Shown here: positions 18,116 through 26,480 of the stretch, piece by piece
Position numbering within the stretch: the stretch's first letter is position 1
Layout: every line of letters starts with the position of its first letter
Assembly: GCF_001968825.1 (NCBI RefSeq)
Contig: NZ_MIEU01000011.1
Span: 492,030 to 556,029, forward strand
Direction: 5' to 3'
Source of the DNA: Tersicoccus sp. Bi-70
GTDB taxonomy: Bacteria > Actinomycetota > Actinomycetes > Actinomycetales > Micrococcaceae
DNA: 64,000 bases
Translations under genes and position numbers: made by a program
Notes under the pieces: generated by a model
Seen by the model: only the letters and a program-made list of their open reading frames with translations
Database searches by the model: none
What the model was told of the DNA's origin: nothing

Positions 18116-19069
18116 ATGAGCACGCTGCCCCGGACGAAGCTCGCGATCATCGGCGCCGGGGCGGTGGGGACCGCGCTGGCGTACGCCGCCCTGATCCGCG
18201 GCTCCGCGCGAGAGGTGGCCCTGTTCGACGTCGCGACCGAGAAGGTCGAGGCCGAGGTGCTGGACCTGGCGCACGGCACCCAATTCACCGGTTCGTCGAC
18301 CATCATCGGCGGCGACGACATCGGGGTCGTCGCGGGCGCCGACGTCATCGTCATCACCGCGGGGGCGAAGCAGCAGCCCGGCCAGACGCGGCTCGACCTC
18401 GCCGGCGCCAACATCGCCATCCTGAAGACGGTGCTGCCCCGGTTGCTCGAGCAGGCGCCGGACGCGGTGTACGTGCTCGTGACCAACCCGTGCGACGTCC
18501 TCACCGTCGCCGCCCGGCAGATCAGCGGCCTGCCCGCGCACCGGGTGTTCTCCTCGGGCACCGTGCTGGACACGTCCCGGCTGCGTTGGCTGATCTCGCA
18601 GAAGGCGGGCGTCTCGACGTCGAGCGTGCACGCGACCATCGTCGGCGAGCACGGGGACAGCGAGTTCCCGCTGTGGTCCAGCGCCACGATCGGCCTGGTG
18701 CCGATCCGTGACTGGACCGTCGAGGGGCGGCAGCTGTTCACGTGGGAGTACCTCGAGCAGCTCACCGACCAGGTGGTCAATGCGGCGTACACGGTGATCC
18801 GCGGCAAGGGCGCCACCAACTACGCGATCGGGCTCTCGGGCGCGCGGATCGTCGAGGCGATCCTGCGGCACGAGGACGCGGTGCTGCCCGTCTCGAGCGT
18901 GCTCGACGACTACGCCGGCATCTCCGGCGTGGCCCTGTCCGTGCCGACCGTCGTGGGCGGCAACGGCATCGAGCGGGTGCTCGAGGTGCCGGTGAACGGC
19001 CGGGAGCTCGGCCTGCTGCGGGACTCGGCGGAGACGCTCCGGCACTCGCTGGCCGGCCTCGGCTTCTGA
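18116..19069 (+). CDS. ldh: L-lactate dehydrogenase
   Basis: A 317-residue NAD-dependent enzyme interconverting pyruvate and L-lactate. The dinucleotide motif is [14 protein letters not shown]; the active-site loop has [11 protein letters not shown], the substrate Arg/Asp region DTSRLRWLI, and the catalytic [11 protein letters not shown]. The GQTR loop (Gln before the catalytic Thr-Arg) favours lactate over malate. ATG 18116 follows AGGGAG. It is monocistronic, and three palindromic repeats lie downstream. Confidence 0.93.
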   Translation: MSTLPRTKLAIIGAGAVGTALAYAALIRGSAREVALFDVATEKVEAEVLDLAHGTQFTGSSTIIGGDDIGVVAGADVIVITAGAKQQPGQTRLDLAGANIAILKTVLPRLLEQAPDAVYVLVTNPCDVLTVAARQISGLPAHRVFSSGTVLDTSRLRWLISQKAGVSTSSVHATIVGEHGDSEFPLWSSATIGLVPIRDWTVEGRQLFTWEYLEQLTDQVVNAAYTVIRGKGATNYAIGLSGARIVEAILRHEDAVLPVSSVLDDYAGISGVALSVPTVVGGNGIERVLEVPVNGRELGLLRDSAETLRHSLAGLGF

Positions 19070-19122
19070 GGACTGCGGCGGCCACTCGCGCGGCCGAGGC
19101 GCACGCGGCACCTGGGTCACTC

Positions 19123-19183
19123 GCCGAGTGTGCGGTTGCCGGCCTCATTCGGGCCGAATGGGTGCGTTATCCGTCCACTCGGC
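19123..19183. repeat. Palindromic repeat, copy A
   Basis: 61 bp with terminal inverted repeats GCCGAGTG (19123-19130) and CACTCGGC (19176-19183). An internal perfect hairpin CATTCGG-G-CCGAATG lies at the centre. The right arm carries TGCGTTATCCG. It shares its layout with copies B, C and D. Confidence 0.85.
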
Positions 19184-19205
19184 ACGGCCAGTTGAGCCTC
19201 GCGTC

Positions 19206-19265
19206 GTCGAGTGTGCGGTTGGCGGCCTCATCCGAGCCGATGGATGCGTTATCCGCACACTCGGC
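19206..19265. repeat. Palindromic repeat, copy B
   Basis: 60 bp. CGAGTGTGCGG (19208-19218) pairs perfectly with CCGCACACTCG (19253-19263). The interior TTGGCGGCCTCAT...GGATGCGTTAT is shared with the other copies. It holds TTATCCGCA at 19249-19257, one base from a consensus DnaA box. Confidence 0.87.
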
Positions 19266-19279
19266 AGTCGTGACGATGT

Positions 19280-19340
19280 GTCGAATGAGCGGTTGGCGGC
19301 CCTATTGGGTCGGATCAGGTGCGTCAGCCGTCCACTCGGC
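19280..19340. repeat. Palindromic repeat, copy C (degenerate)
   Basis: 61 bp aligned end to end with A and B, but its left arm has decayed (GTCGAATGAGCGG) while the right arm CCGTCCACTCGGC is kept. It ends 17 bp from the stop codon of the nuclease-like gene. Confidence 0.75.
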
Positions 19341-19357
19341 GGGGGACGCAGTGACTC

Positions 19358-20320
19358 TCATCCGAGGCGGGCAGCCTGGGCTCGGAGCGCCGCTTCGATC
19401 TTGACGACAGCGCGAGAGGCCGGGCCGGAGCGGTGGCGGACCTGAACGCGCAGGTCGTCGGCGCTGATCCGGACCTCGACCCAGCCTGCGGCCGCGGTCA
19501 GATCGGCGCGTTCGATGTCGAGCCGGTGCTGGTGAGGGTCGGCGTGATGGGCGCCGTCGTACTGGACACTGACCCGATGTCGCCGGAAGGCCAGGTCGGG
19601 GAAGACGGGGCGTCGACCACCCGGCGCGACGAGGACGACGTTCAATGCGGGCTCGGGCAGCCCCGCTCGGACGAGGTCGAGCCGAAGCTGCGTCTCCGGT
19701 GCCGAGTCGCTTCCGACCCGGACGAGGGCGAGAGCTGCTCGGGCCGCCCGCACCCCTCGGACATGCGCATCGGCGCACCGTTCGACCAGCCGCTCCGGCG
19801 TGCTCAGCGTGCGACGGGTCGATGGTCGTCCGCCAGGGTGTGCACACACGATGGCGTCCCCCAGGATCACGAGTTCGTCCTCCGCGAGGAGGGGCGCGAG
19901 GTCGAGGAAGGTCCGCTCGGGGGTCGACACCGTCCAGCGGCCCACCCGGCGGACATCCTCGGGCGGCAGCCTGGTGCGATGGGCGACGACGCCGCGGCGA
20001 CGGATGTGTGGAGTAGCTCCGTCCGTCGCCGAAAGGCTGAGGTGGACACGGCGGTCGCCCGCCAGGCGAAGCGGCAGAGGGAGTTGCCACCACAACGCAG
20101 CGGTCTGGTGGCTGACGACGGCGTCACCGTGCAGCGCGAGCAGGCTCCGCGCGTCCGCGAGCGGGTCGGGCTGCGTCGTCGAGCGCCTTCGCAATGATCT
20201 CGACGGCGCGACGAGGTCGTCGCCGCGGAGTCGCCCGATGGTGACGCCGAGGTCGAGCGCCTGATCGACGGTGAAGCTCGCCACCTGCAGCGCCGGTGGA
20301 AGCGGTCGTGCCAGTCTCAT
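19358..20320 (-). CDS. AbiEi/DUF559-type orphan protein with Vsr-like nuclease fold
   Basis: The protein is about 320 residues. The N-terminal 60 residues look like a winged-helix AbiEi antitoxin-like domain (DQALDLGVTIGRLRGDDLV). Residues about 207-310 resemble the DUF559/Vsr endonuclease-like fold: PETQLRLDL, then FPDLAF (Asp about 242), VQYDGAHH (about 253-259) and AGWVEVRISADDL. A Gln sits where many nuclease homologues have Glu, so catalysis is uncertain. ATG 20320 or GTG 20326 could start it. No toxin or antitoxin partner is adjacent; instead palindromic repeats bracket the gene. Function unknown. Confidence 0.7.
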   Translation of the reverse strand: MRLARPLPPALQVASFTVDQALDLGVTIGRLRGDDLVAPSRSLRRRSTTQPDPLADARSLLALHGDAVVSHQTAALWWQLPLPLRLAGDRRVHLSLSATDGATPHIRRRGVVAHRTRLPPEDVRRVGRWTVSTPERTFLDLAPLLAEDELVILGDAIVCAHPGGRPSTRRTLSTPERLVERCADAHVRGVRAARAALALVRVGSDSAPETQLRLDLVRAGLPEPALNVVLVAPGGRRPVFPDLAFRRHRVSVQYDGAHHADPHQHRLDIERADLTAAAGWVEVRISADDLRVQVRHRSGPASRAVVKIEAALRAQAARLG

Positions 20321-20359
20321 CGGCACAGCATGGCCGCTGACGCCGTCGGCCGCGCGGAG

Positions 20360-20368
20360 TTATCCACA
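20360..20368 (+). promoter_or_regulatory. Perfect DnaA-box-like 9-mer
   Basis: TTATCCACA lies 40 bp upstream of the nuclease-like gene start. It equals the consensus DnaA box. A lone half-end of the palindromic repeat (CGAGTGTGC, 20391-20399) and copy D follow. A single box does not make an origin. Confidence 0.4.
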
Positions 20369-20427
20369 GGGGATCGGCGACACGGCGCGCCGAGTGTGCC
20401 CCGTGTGCGACTGGCTCGCACATCCGC

Positions 20428-20488
20428 GTCGAGTGTGCGGTTGGCGGCCTCACTCGGGGTGAATGGGTGCGTTATCCGCACACTCGGC
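20428..20488. repeat. Palindromic repeat, copy D
   Basis: 61 bp on the 5' side of the nuclease-like gene, in the same orientation as A-C. CGAGTGTGCGG (20430-20440) pairs perfectly with CCGCACACTCG (20476-20486). It carries TTATCCGCA at 20472-20480. Confidence 0.87.
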
Positions 20489-20536
20489 GAGAGGCGGGGG
20501 CGGGGACGGCGACGGCGAGCCGCGCCGCCCCACACC

Positions 20537-21970
20537 TCAGACCTGCGCGACGTGCCGGCCGTGCGACGGGGTGACGGCAGCCGAGTCGTCGGCGGCCGGC
20601 CGGGACTCGGCGGCGGGCCGGTCGGTCGAGTTTGCGTCCGCCACGCCACCGGTCCGCCCACCGGCGACCTCCGTGGCCCCCTCCAGGTGCACGGTCTCCT
20701 CATTGCGGTGCCGGCCGAGCACGGCCAGCAGGACGCCGGCCACCGACCAGCACGCCAGCACCAGCCAGCCGTGCGTCGTGCTCGCGTCGGGGAAGTAGGA
20801 GAGGTCGCGCAGCAGGTTGCCCGTGGCGCCCGGCACGAACCACTGGCCGATGGCGCCCCACGCCCACGGCAGGAACTCCGGCGGCGACGCCAGCGAGGAC
20901 AGCGGGTTGCCGACGAACATGGTGAGGATCGCGCCGATCGGGATGCCCGCGCGGCCGATCAGCGACTCGAGGCCGACGATCGTCATCGCCGTCGCGAACA
21001 GGCCGAGGCCCATCGCCAGCCAGTTGAGCAGGAACGGGCCCGGGAGCAGGCCGAACCAGGGCTGCATGATGAGGATCAGCACGAGGCCGCCCACGAGCGC
21101 GTAGGTCCCCGCGGCCGCGATCCGGCGACCGAATCCGGAGATCAGCAGCGCGACGATGAGGCCGCCGATCATCCCGCCCATGGCGAGGGGCAGGCCGAGC
21201 AGGCCCAGTCCCGTCCCGCGGGGATCGCCCGAGCTGAGCGGGGCGACGTCGCTGATCGTCACCGACGGCTTCGGGGCGGCGGTCACCGCGGCGGCGGCCG
21301 CCGTGGCTGCGCTCTTCGCGGCCGTCGCCTGCTGCTGGGCACCGGCCAACTGGCCGGAGAACGCGGCCCACGCCGGCCCGGCGTGCGACTGCGGGGTGGG
21401 GAACTGCTGAGCGGCGACCCGCTGCAGCGTCCCGGCGACCGCGGCGGCAGCCGCTGCCTTCGCGCCGTCCTGCGCCGCCGTGCGGGCGAGCGCCGTCTGG
21501 GACGTGATCGCGTCCCGCTGCAAGCCCTGCCCGATGGTCGCCACCTTCTGCGCGACGAGCTGGGTCGCCACGGGGGAGGCCGCCGACGCCGTGAGCACCT
21601 CGAGGGAGGAGCCCGAGACGACGAACGCCGCGTACGCCTCGCGGTGAGTGAGGGCCGCGCGGGCGTCGTCCTCGGTGGCGGCGTCGCGGACGTCGAAGCG
21701 ACCGTCGTCAGTCAGGGTGCGGTGCAGCGTGCTCGCGGCGTCCCCGGAGCCCACGACGACGACCGGCAGATCCTTGACGCTCGAGGTGACCGTGGGCCAG
21801 ACGAAGGCGAGCAGCACAATGGCGACGGCCGCCGCGGCACCGAGTCCGGCCATCATCGTCACCCGCCACCGGGTGCGGGCCGCGGGAATGCGTGCGGCCG
21901 GCGTCCGCGGTGCGGAGGTGTGCGGCGCTGCGGAGGCGTCTGCCGGAGCGACAGGGGTGGAGGTGGTCAT
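20537..21970 (-). CDS. YhgE/ABC-2 permease-like membrane protein
   Basis: The protein is about 477 residues. One N-terminal helix (MMAGLGAAAAVAIVLLAFVW) is followed by an external domain of about 220 residues with an Ala-rich, helix-prone stretch, then five or six C-terminal helices from MGGMIGGLIVALLISGF onward. The fold resembles YhgE/Pip or ABC-2 type permeases that act in efflux or secretion. ATG 21970 follows GAGGA. It is divergent from a tetR gene with two operator-like palindromes between them, so it is probably the repressed target. The transported substrate is unknown. Confidence 0.75.
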   Translation of the reverse strand: MTTSTPVAPADASAAPHTSAPRTPAARIPAARTRWRVTMMAGLGAAAAVAIVLLAFVWPTVTSSVKDLPVVVVGSGDAASTLHRTLTDDGRFDVRDAATEDDARAALTHREAYAAFVVSGSSLEVLTASAASPVATQLVAQKVATIGQGLQRDAITSQTALARTAAQDGAKAAAAAAVAGTLQRVAAQQFPTPQSHAGPAWAAFSGQLAGAQQQATAAKSAATAAAAAVTAAPKPSVTISDVAPLSSGDPRGTGLGLLGLPLAMGGMIGGLIVALLISGFGRRIAAAGTYALVGGLVLILIMQPWFGLLPGPFLLNWLAMGLGLFATAMTIVGLESLIGRAGIPIGAILTMFVGNPLSSLASPPEFLPWAWGAIGQWFVPGATGNLLRDLSYFPDASTTHGWLVLACWSVAGVLLAVLGRHRNEETVHLEGATEVAGGRTGGVADANSTDRPAAESRPAADDSAAVTPSHGRHVAQV

Positions 21971-22031
21971 GGTGGTGGTCCTCGATCGAGCACGGCGCCG
22001 GCGGTGAGCCACCGCATGCGGCACGGTAAAA

Positions 22032-22045
22032 AGAATGGTTGTTCT
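22032..22045. promoter_or_regulatory. TetR operator-like site 1
   Basis: AGAATGGTTGTTCT resembles the better palindrome at 22076-22089 (centre-to-centre 44 bp, about four helical turns). It lies between the divergent membrane-protein and tetR genes. Confidence 0.55.
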
Positions 22046-22075
22046 CTATTAGGCCACGGAGCGCTCAAGTTATCA

Positions 22076-22089
22076 AGAACGGTCGTTCT
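22076..22089. promoter_or_regulatory. TetR operator-like site 2
   Basis: AGAACGGTCGTTCT has 6-bp arms AGAACG and CGTTCT around GT. It is 22 bp upstream of the tetR start, a position expected for autorepression. Confidence 0.6.
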
Positions 22090-22111
22090 GTTTCACGGGT
22101 ACGCTGGTCAC

Positions 22112-22723
22112 ATGCCCCGCGTCAGCGATGCCCATCGGCAGCAGATGATCGATCGGATCACCGAAGCGACCCTCGACCGTGCGCGGGAGCGGGGGCTGCA
22201 CGAGATCTCGATGGCGGACATCATCGAGGCCTCCGGCCTGTCCGCGGGTGCCATCTACGGGTACTTCTCCGGCAAGGACGAGCTGCTCCGCGCCGTCGCC
22301 CACCGCGCGTTCGAGGTGCGCCTCACCGCGCTCGCCGTCGCCTCGCAGGAACGGCCCGTGCGGCCGCCCGCGGACGTGCTCGGCGAGCTGCTGAGCACCC
22401 TCGCCGCCCCGCGGGACACCGGGCTCGTGGTCCAGGTGTGGGCGCTCGCGACCGTCTCGGAGCCGATGGCGCAGCTCGCCCACGAGGCCTACGGCCGGGT
22501 CAGGGCGGCCGTCGCCGACTACCTGGCGGCCTGGTTCTCCGCCGGTGCGGACGGCCCGGGGCTGTCCGACGCCGCCGCCCGGCGACGCGCGGGCGTGCTG
22601 ACGCCGGCGATCGTGGGACTGCTGCAGGCGTGGATCCTGCGTCCCGTCGTGGCGCCCGACCAGGACCAGGACTACGAGGACGCGACGCACGCCGTGTTGA
22701 CGGCGATCGCCGCCGCCGGCTGA
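22112..22723 (+). CDS. TetR-family transcriptional repressor
   Basis: A 203-residue protein. The N-terminal helix-turn-helix reads ITEATLDRARERGLHEISMADIIEASGLSAG then AIYGYFSGKDELL, typical of TetR. The C-terminal ligand domain is Ala/Leu-rich and helical. It probably represses the divergent YhgE-like gene and itself through the two AGAAC-type palindromes. The last codon and stop fall inside an 18-bp tandem repeat. Confidence 0.9.
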   Translation: MPRVSDAHRQQMIDRITEATLDRARERGLHEISMADIIEASGLSAGAIYGYFSGKDELLRAVAHRAFEVRLTALAVASQERPVRPPADVLGELLSTLAAPRDTGLVVQVWALATVSEPMAQLAHEAYGRVRAAVADYLAAWFSAGADGPGLSDAAARRRAGVLTPAIVGLLQAWILRPVVAPDQDQDYEDATHAVLTAIAAAG

Positions 22724-22786
22724 TCCGACCGAGCCGGCTGATCCGACCAAGCCGGCTGATCCGACCGAGCCGGCTGATCCGACCGA
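22715..22786. repeat. Four-copy 18-bp tandem repeat
   Basis: GCCGGCTGATCCGACCGA recurs at 22715, 22733, 22751 and 22769, with one substitution in the second copy. The first copy contains the tetR stop codon; each copy keeps an in-frame TGA. It is a candidate variable-number locus. Confidence 0.9.
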
Positions 22787-23046
22787 CCGAGCGACCCGGG
22801 GCGTCCCTGCACGAGGCGACGGCTGCTGCCGACGTCGCCAACCGGCCCGACGGCCGCTGACCGACCGGGGATCAGGTGTCGCATCGGATGCCTGCCGGCC
22901 TCGGCCCGCGCCGTCATCGCGTCATGACATTGACCCGCTCCTGACCCCGTGACATTCTTGAACGATCGGTCGGTATTTCGTCGGAGGACACCCGTGTGCC
23001 CGCGACGGGACAGCGACCCGCCCAGCAGCTGGACGAAGGAGTTCTC
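22787..23046. other. Leader region of the thiolase operon
   Basis: With the tandem repeat this makes a 323-bp gap between tetR and the thiolase gene. No gene is supported. It contains an operator-like element at 22961-22974. A good ribosome binding site (GAAGGAG) lies just before the thiolase ATG. Confidence 0.55.
22961..22974. promoter_or_regulatory. PaaR-like TetR operator
   Basis: AACGATCGGTCGGT, read on the other strand as ACCGACCGATCGTT, fits the actinobacterial PaaR operator pattern ACCG-N2-CG-N2-CGGT except in its last half-site bases. It lies 73 bp upstream of the thiolase start. PaaR controls phenylacetate degradation genes. Inference from motif only. Confidence 0.4.
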
Positions 23047-24243
<1,197 letters not shown>

Positions 24244-24245
24244 GC

Positions 24246-25034
24246 ATGACCGACGACGCCGCCGACTACACGACGCTGCTCGTCGACGAGCGGGAGGACC
24301 GGCTCCACGTCGCCCTCAACCGTCCCGAGGTGCGCAACGCGATCGACGCCACCATGGTCGCCGAGCTGCACGACGTCTGCGCCCGACTCGAGCGCGACCC
24401 CCGCATCCTCCTCCTCTCCGGCACCCCGGCCGCGGAGGGCCGCAAGGGCATCTTCGCGTCCGGCGCGGACATCGCCCAGTTGCGGGAGCGCCGCCGGGGG
24501 GACGCCCTGGCGGGCATCAACTCCGGCATCTTCGTCCGCATCGCCCAGCTCCCGATGCCGGTCATCGCCGCGTTGGACGGCTACGCCCTCGGCGGCGGCG
24601 CGGAGCTCGCCTTCGCCGCCGACTTCCGCCTCGGCACGCCGAGCGTGAGGATCGGCCAGCCCGAGCCCGGGCTCGGCATCACCGCCGGGGCTGGGGCCAC
24701 CTGGCGGCTGAAGGAACTGGTCGGCGAACCGCTGGCCAAGGAGATCCTGCTGGCCGGCCGCATCCTCGACGCCGACGAGGCCCTCGCGGCCCGGCTGATC
24801 ACCGAGGTGCACGAGTCCGCGGACCTGCTCGACGCCGCGCACGCCCTCGCCGACCGGATCGCCGCCCAGGACCCGCTCGCGATCCGGCTCACCAAGACCG
24901 TCTTCCACGCCCCGCGCGAGTCCCACCCGGTGATCGACACCCTCGCCCAGGGCATCCTCTTCGAATCCGACGCCAAGTTCGCCCGCATGGACGCGTTCCT
25001 CGCCAAGCGGGCCTCGAAAGGACAGCAGGCATGA
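24246..25034 (+). CDS. Enoyl-CoA hydratase/isomerase family protein
   Basis: A 262-residue crotonase-fold protein: LNRPEVRNAID, the oxyanion-hole segments FASGADIAQL and GYALGGGAELAFAADF, then GQPEPGLGITAGAGATWRL with the catalytic Glu region. It hydrates 2-enoyl-CoA in the operon's beta-oxidation sequence. The start lies 2 bases after the thiolase stop, and its end overlaps the dehydrogenase start by 4 bases (ATGA). Confidence 0.92.
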   Translation: MTDDAADYTTLLVDEREDRLHVALNRPEVRNAIDATMVAELHDVCARLERDPRILLLSGTPAAEGRKGIFASGADIAQLRERRRGDALAGINSGIFVRIAQLPMPVIAALDGYALGGGAELAFAADFRLGTPSVRIGQPEPGLGITAGAGATWRLKELVGEPLAKEILLAGRILDADEALAARLITEVHESADLLDAAHALADRIAAQDPLAIRLTKTVFHAPRESHPVIDTLAQGILFESDAKFARMDAFLAKRASKGQQA

Positions 25035-25897
25035 GCACCACCAGCATCCCCACCTCCCTCCCCGCTCGCGTGGGGGTCCTCGGGGGCGGCCGGATGGGCG
25101 CGGGCATCGCCCACGCGTTCGTCCTGGCCGGTGCCGACGTGGTCGTCGTCGAGCGTGACGAGGCGGCCGCGACCGCGGCGCGGGAGCGGGTCGAGTCCTC
25201 GCTGAAGGCCTCCGTCGATCGCGCGACGACGCAGGACGACCTGGCGACCCTGACCGGGCGGCTGACGGTCTCCACGGACTACGACGCCTTCACCGGTCGC
25301 GGCCTGGTGGTCGAGGCCGTGCCCGAGGACATCGGCCTGAAGACGACGGCGCTGACCGAGGTCGAGAAGCGGCTCGGCGCCAACGCCTGGCTGGCCACGA
25401 ACACCTCGTCCCTGTCCGTGGACGACCTGGCGGCCAACCTGCGCCACCCCGAGCGGTTCTGCGGGCTGCACTTCTTCAACCCGGTGCCCGCCTCGGGCCT
25501 GGTCGAGGTCGTCATCGGCGAGCGGACCGGTGACGAGTTGACCGGCCTCGCCCCCGCCTGGGTGCGCGAGCTGGACAAGACCCCCGTCGTCGTCCGCGAC
25601 GCTCCTGGCTTCGCGTCCTCCCGCCTCGGCGTCACCATCGGTCTGGAGGCGATCCGGATGCTCGAGGAGGGTGTCGCCTCCGCGGAGGACATCGACGCGG
25701 CGATGGTGCTCGGCTACAAGTACCCGATCGGCCCGCTCAAGCTCACCGACATCGTCGGCCTGGACGTGCGCCTCGGCATCGCCGAGTACCTCGCCTCCAC
25801 CCTCGGCGACCGGTTCGCCCCGCCGCAGCTGCTGCGCGACAAGGTGGCCGCCGGGGAGCTCGGCAAGAAGTCCGGACGCGGCTTCTACGACTGGTGA
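25031..25897 (+). CDS. 3-Hydroxyacyl-CoA (hydroxybutyryl-CoA) dehydrogenase
   Basis: A 288-residue NAD-dependent dehydrogenase. The N-terminal Rossmann motif is VGVLGGGRMGAGIAHAF; the catalytic His lies in GLHFFNPVPASGLVEVV, and PGFASSRLG and YPIGPLKLTDIVGLDV form the C-terminal domain. It oxidises 3-hydroxyacyl-CoA for the adjacent thiolase; PaaH or Hbd are the likely names. It ends an operon closed by a perfect terminator 23 bp later. Confidence 0.93.
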   Translation: MSTTSIPTSLPARVGVLGGGRMGAGIAHAFVLAGADVVVVERDEAAATAARERVESSLKASVDRATTQDDLATLTGRLTVSTDYDAFTGRGLVVEAVPEDIGLKTTALTEVEKRLGANAWLATNTSSLSVDDLAANLRHPERFCGLHFFNPVPASGLVEVVIGERTGDELTGLAPAWVRELDKTPVVVRDAPGFASSRLGVTIGLEAIRMLEEGVASAEDIDAAMVLGYKYPIGPLKLTDIVGLDVRLGIAEYLASTLGDRFAPPQLLRDKVAAGELGKKSGRGFYDW

Positions 25898-25920
25898 GGC
25901 GTCACTGACGAGACCACGCG

Positions 25921-25955
25921 CGACGGCCCGGGCTGACCATCAGCCCGGGCCGTCG
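25921..25955 (+). terminator. Terminator of the beta-oxidation operon
   Basis: CGACGGCCCGGGCTG and CAGCCCGGGCCGTCG form a perfect 15-bp stem with a 5-base loop (ACCAT). The convergent small gene ends 47 bp away, so it may act on both strands. Confidence 0.85.
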
Positions 25956-26002
25956 TCGTCGAGGTGGTGCCGGACGAAGAACCCCGGCTCAGAGGAACCG
26001 GC

Positions 26003-26380
26003 TCAGCCCGGCGCCTGGGTGAATGCACCGGGGTCGGACTTGCCGGACCCGCTCTCGCCGAAGGCGTCCTGCTCGAGCTGCTCGGTGCGCTCCTCGTTCG
26101 GCTCCGCCGACTCGCCGTCCTGCCCGGTGGTCCCGGTCGTGATCCCCGCGTTCTCGCCGCCGCTGGCGTCGGTGGCGTCGGTGGCGTCGAGCGGGTCCGT
26201 CGTGGCGTCCTCCGTCGAGGCACCGTCGGCGTGCACATGGAACCGGTCGTCCTCCACGTGCTTGGGGCTGCCGTCGGAGTAGGTCTCCGCGTCCCCGTAC
26301 CCGTGCTCCTGCGCGTACTCGCCGCCGAGGTTGCGGCTCAGCCCGTCCGACGTCAGGCGCGACTCGTTCTCCTTGGACAT
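26003..26380 (-). CDS. Acidic disordered small protein
   Basis: The 125-residue product is very rich in Asp, Glu, Gly, Ser and Thr and looks unfolded. The first 40 residues (LTSDGLSRNLGGEYAQEHGYGDAETY) are the most structured looking and resemble small Micrococcales hypothetical proteins. ATG 26380 follows a GGGAGAGA sequence. No function can be assigned. It is divergent from the aldo/keto reductase gene. Confidence 0.6.
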   Translation of the reverse strand: MSKENESRLTSDGLSRNLGGEYAQEHGYGDAETYSDGSPKHVEDDRFHVHADGASTEDATTDPLDATDATDASGGENAGITTGTTGQDGESAEPNEERTEQLEQDAFGESGSGKSDPGAFTQAPG

Positions 26381-26480
26381 GCGTCTCTCCCTCCGGTGGT
26401 GGGCCGGCGGCTTTCTCCGGCCCCTGATCGGCAGCATACTGAGGACGAAGGACGAGTGACAGACGACGAGAGGAGACGCC

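Noticed and set aside
19358..20320. Complete AbiE toxin-antitoxin system
   Set aside because: The N-terminus resembles AbiEi, but no AbiEii-like nucleotidyltransferase gene is next to it; neighbours are ldh and a permease.
20360..20368. Replication origin
   Set aside because: Only one exact DnaA box and a few near matches, with no AT-rich unwinding element and no dnaA/dnaN neighbours.
19123..20488. CRISPR array
   Set aside because: Repeats are few, unevenly spaced, palindromic over their whole length and have no spacers of constant size; no cas genes are present.
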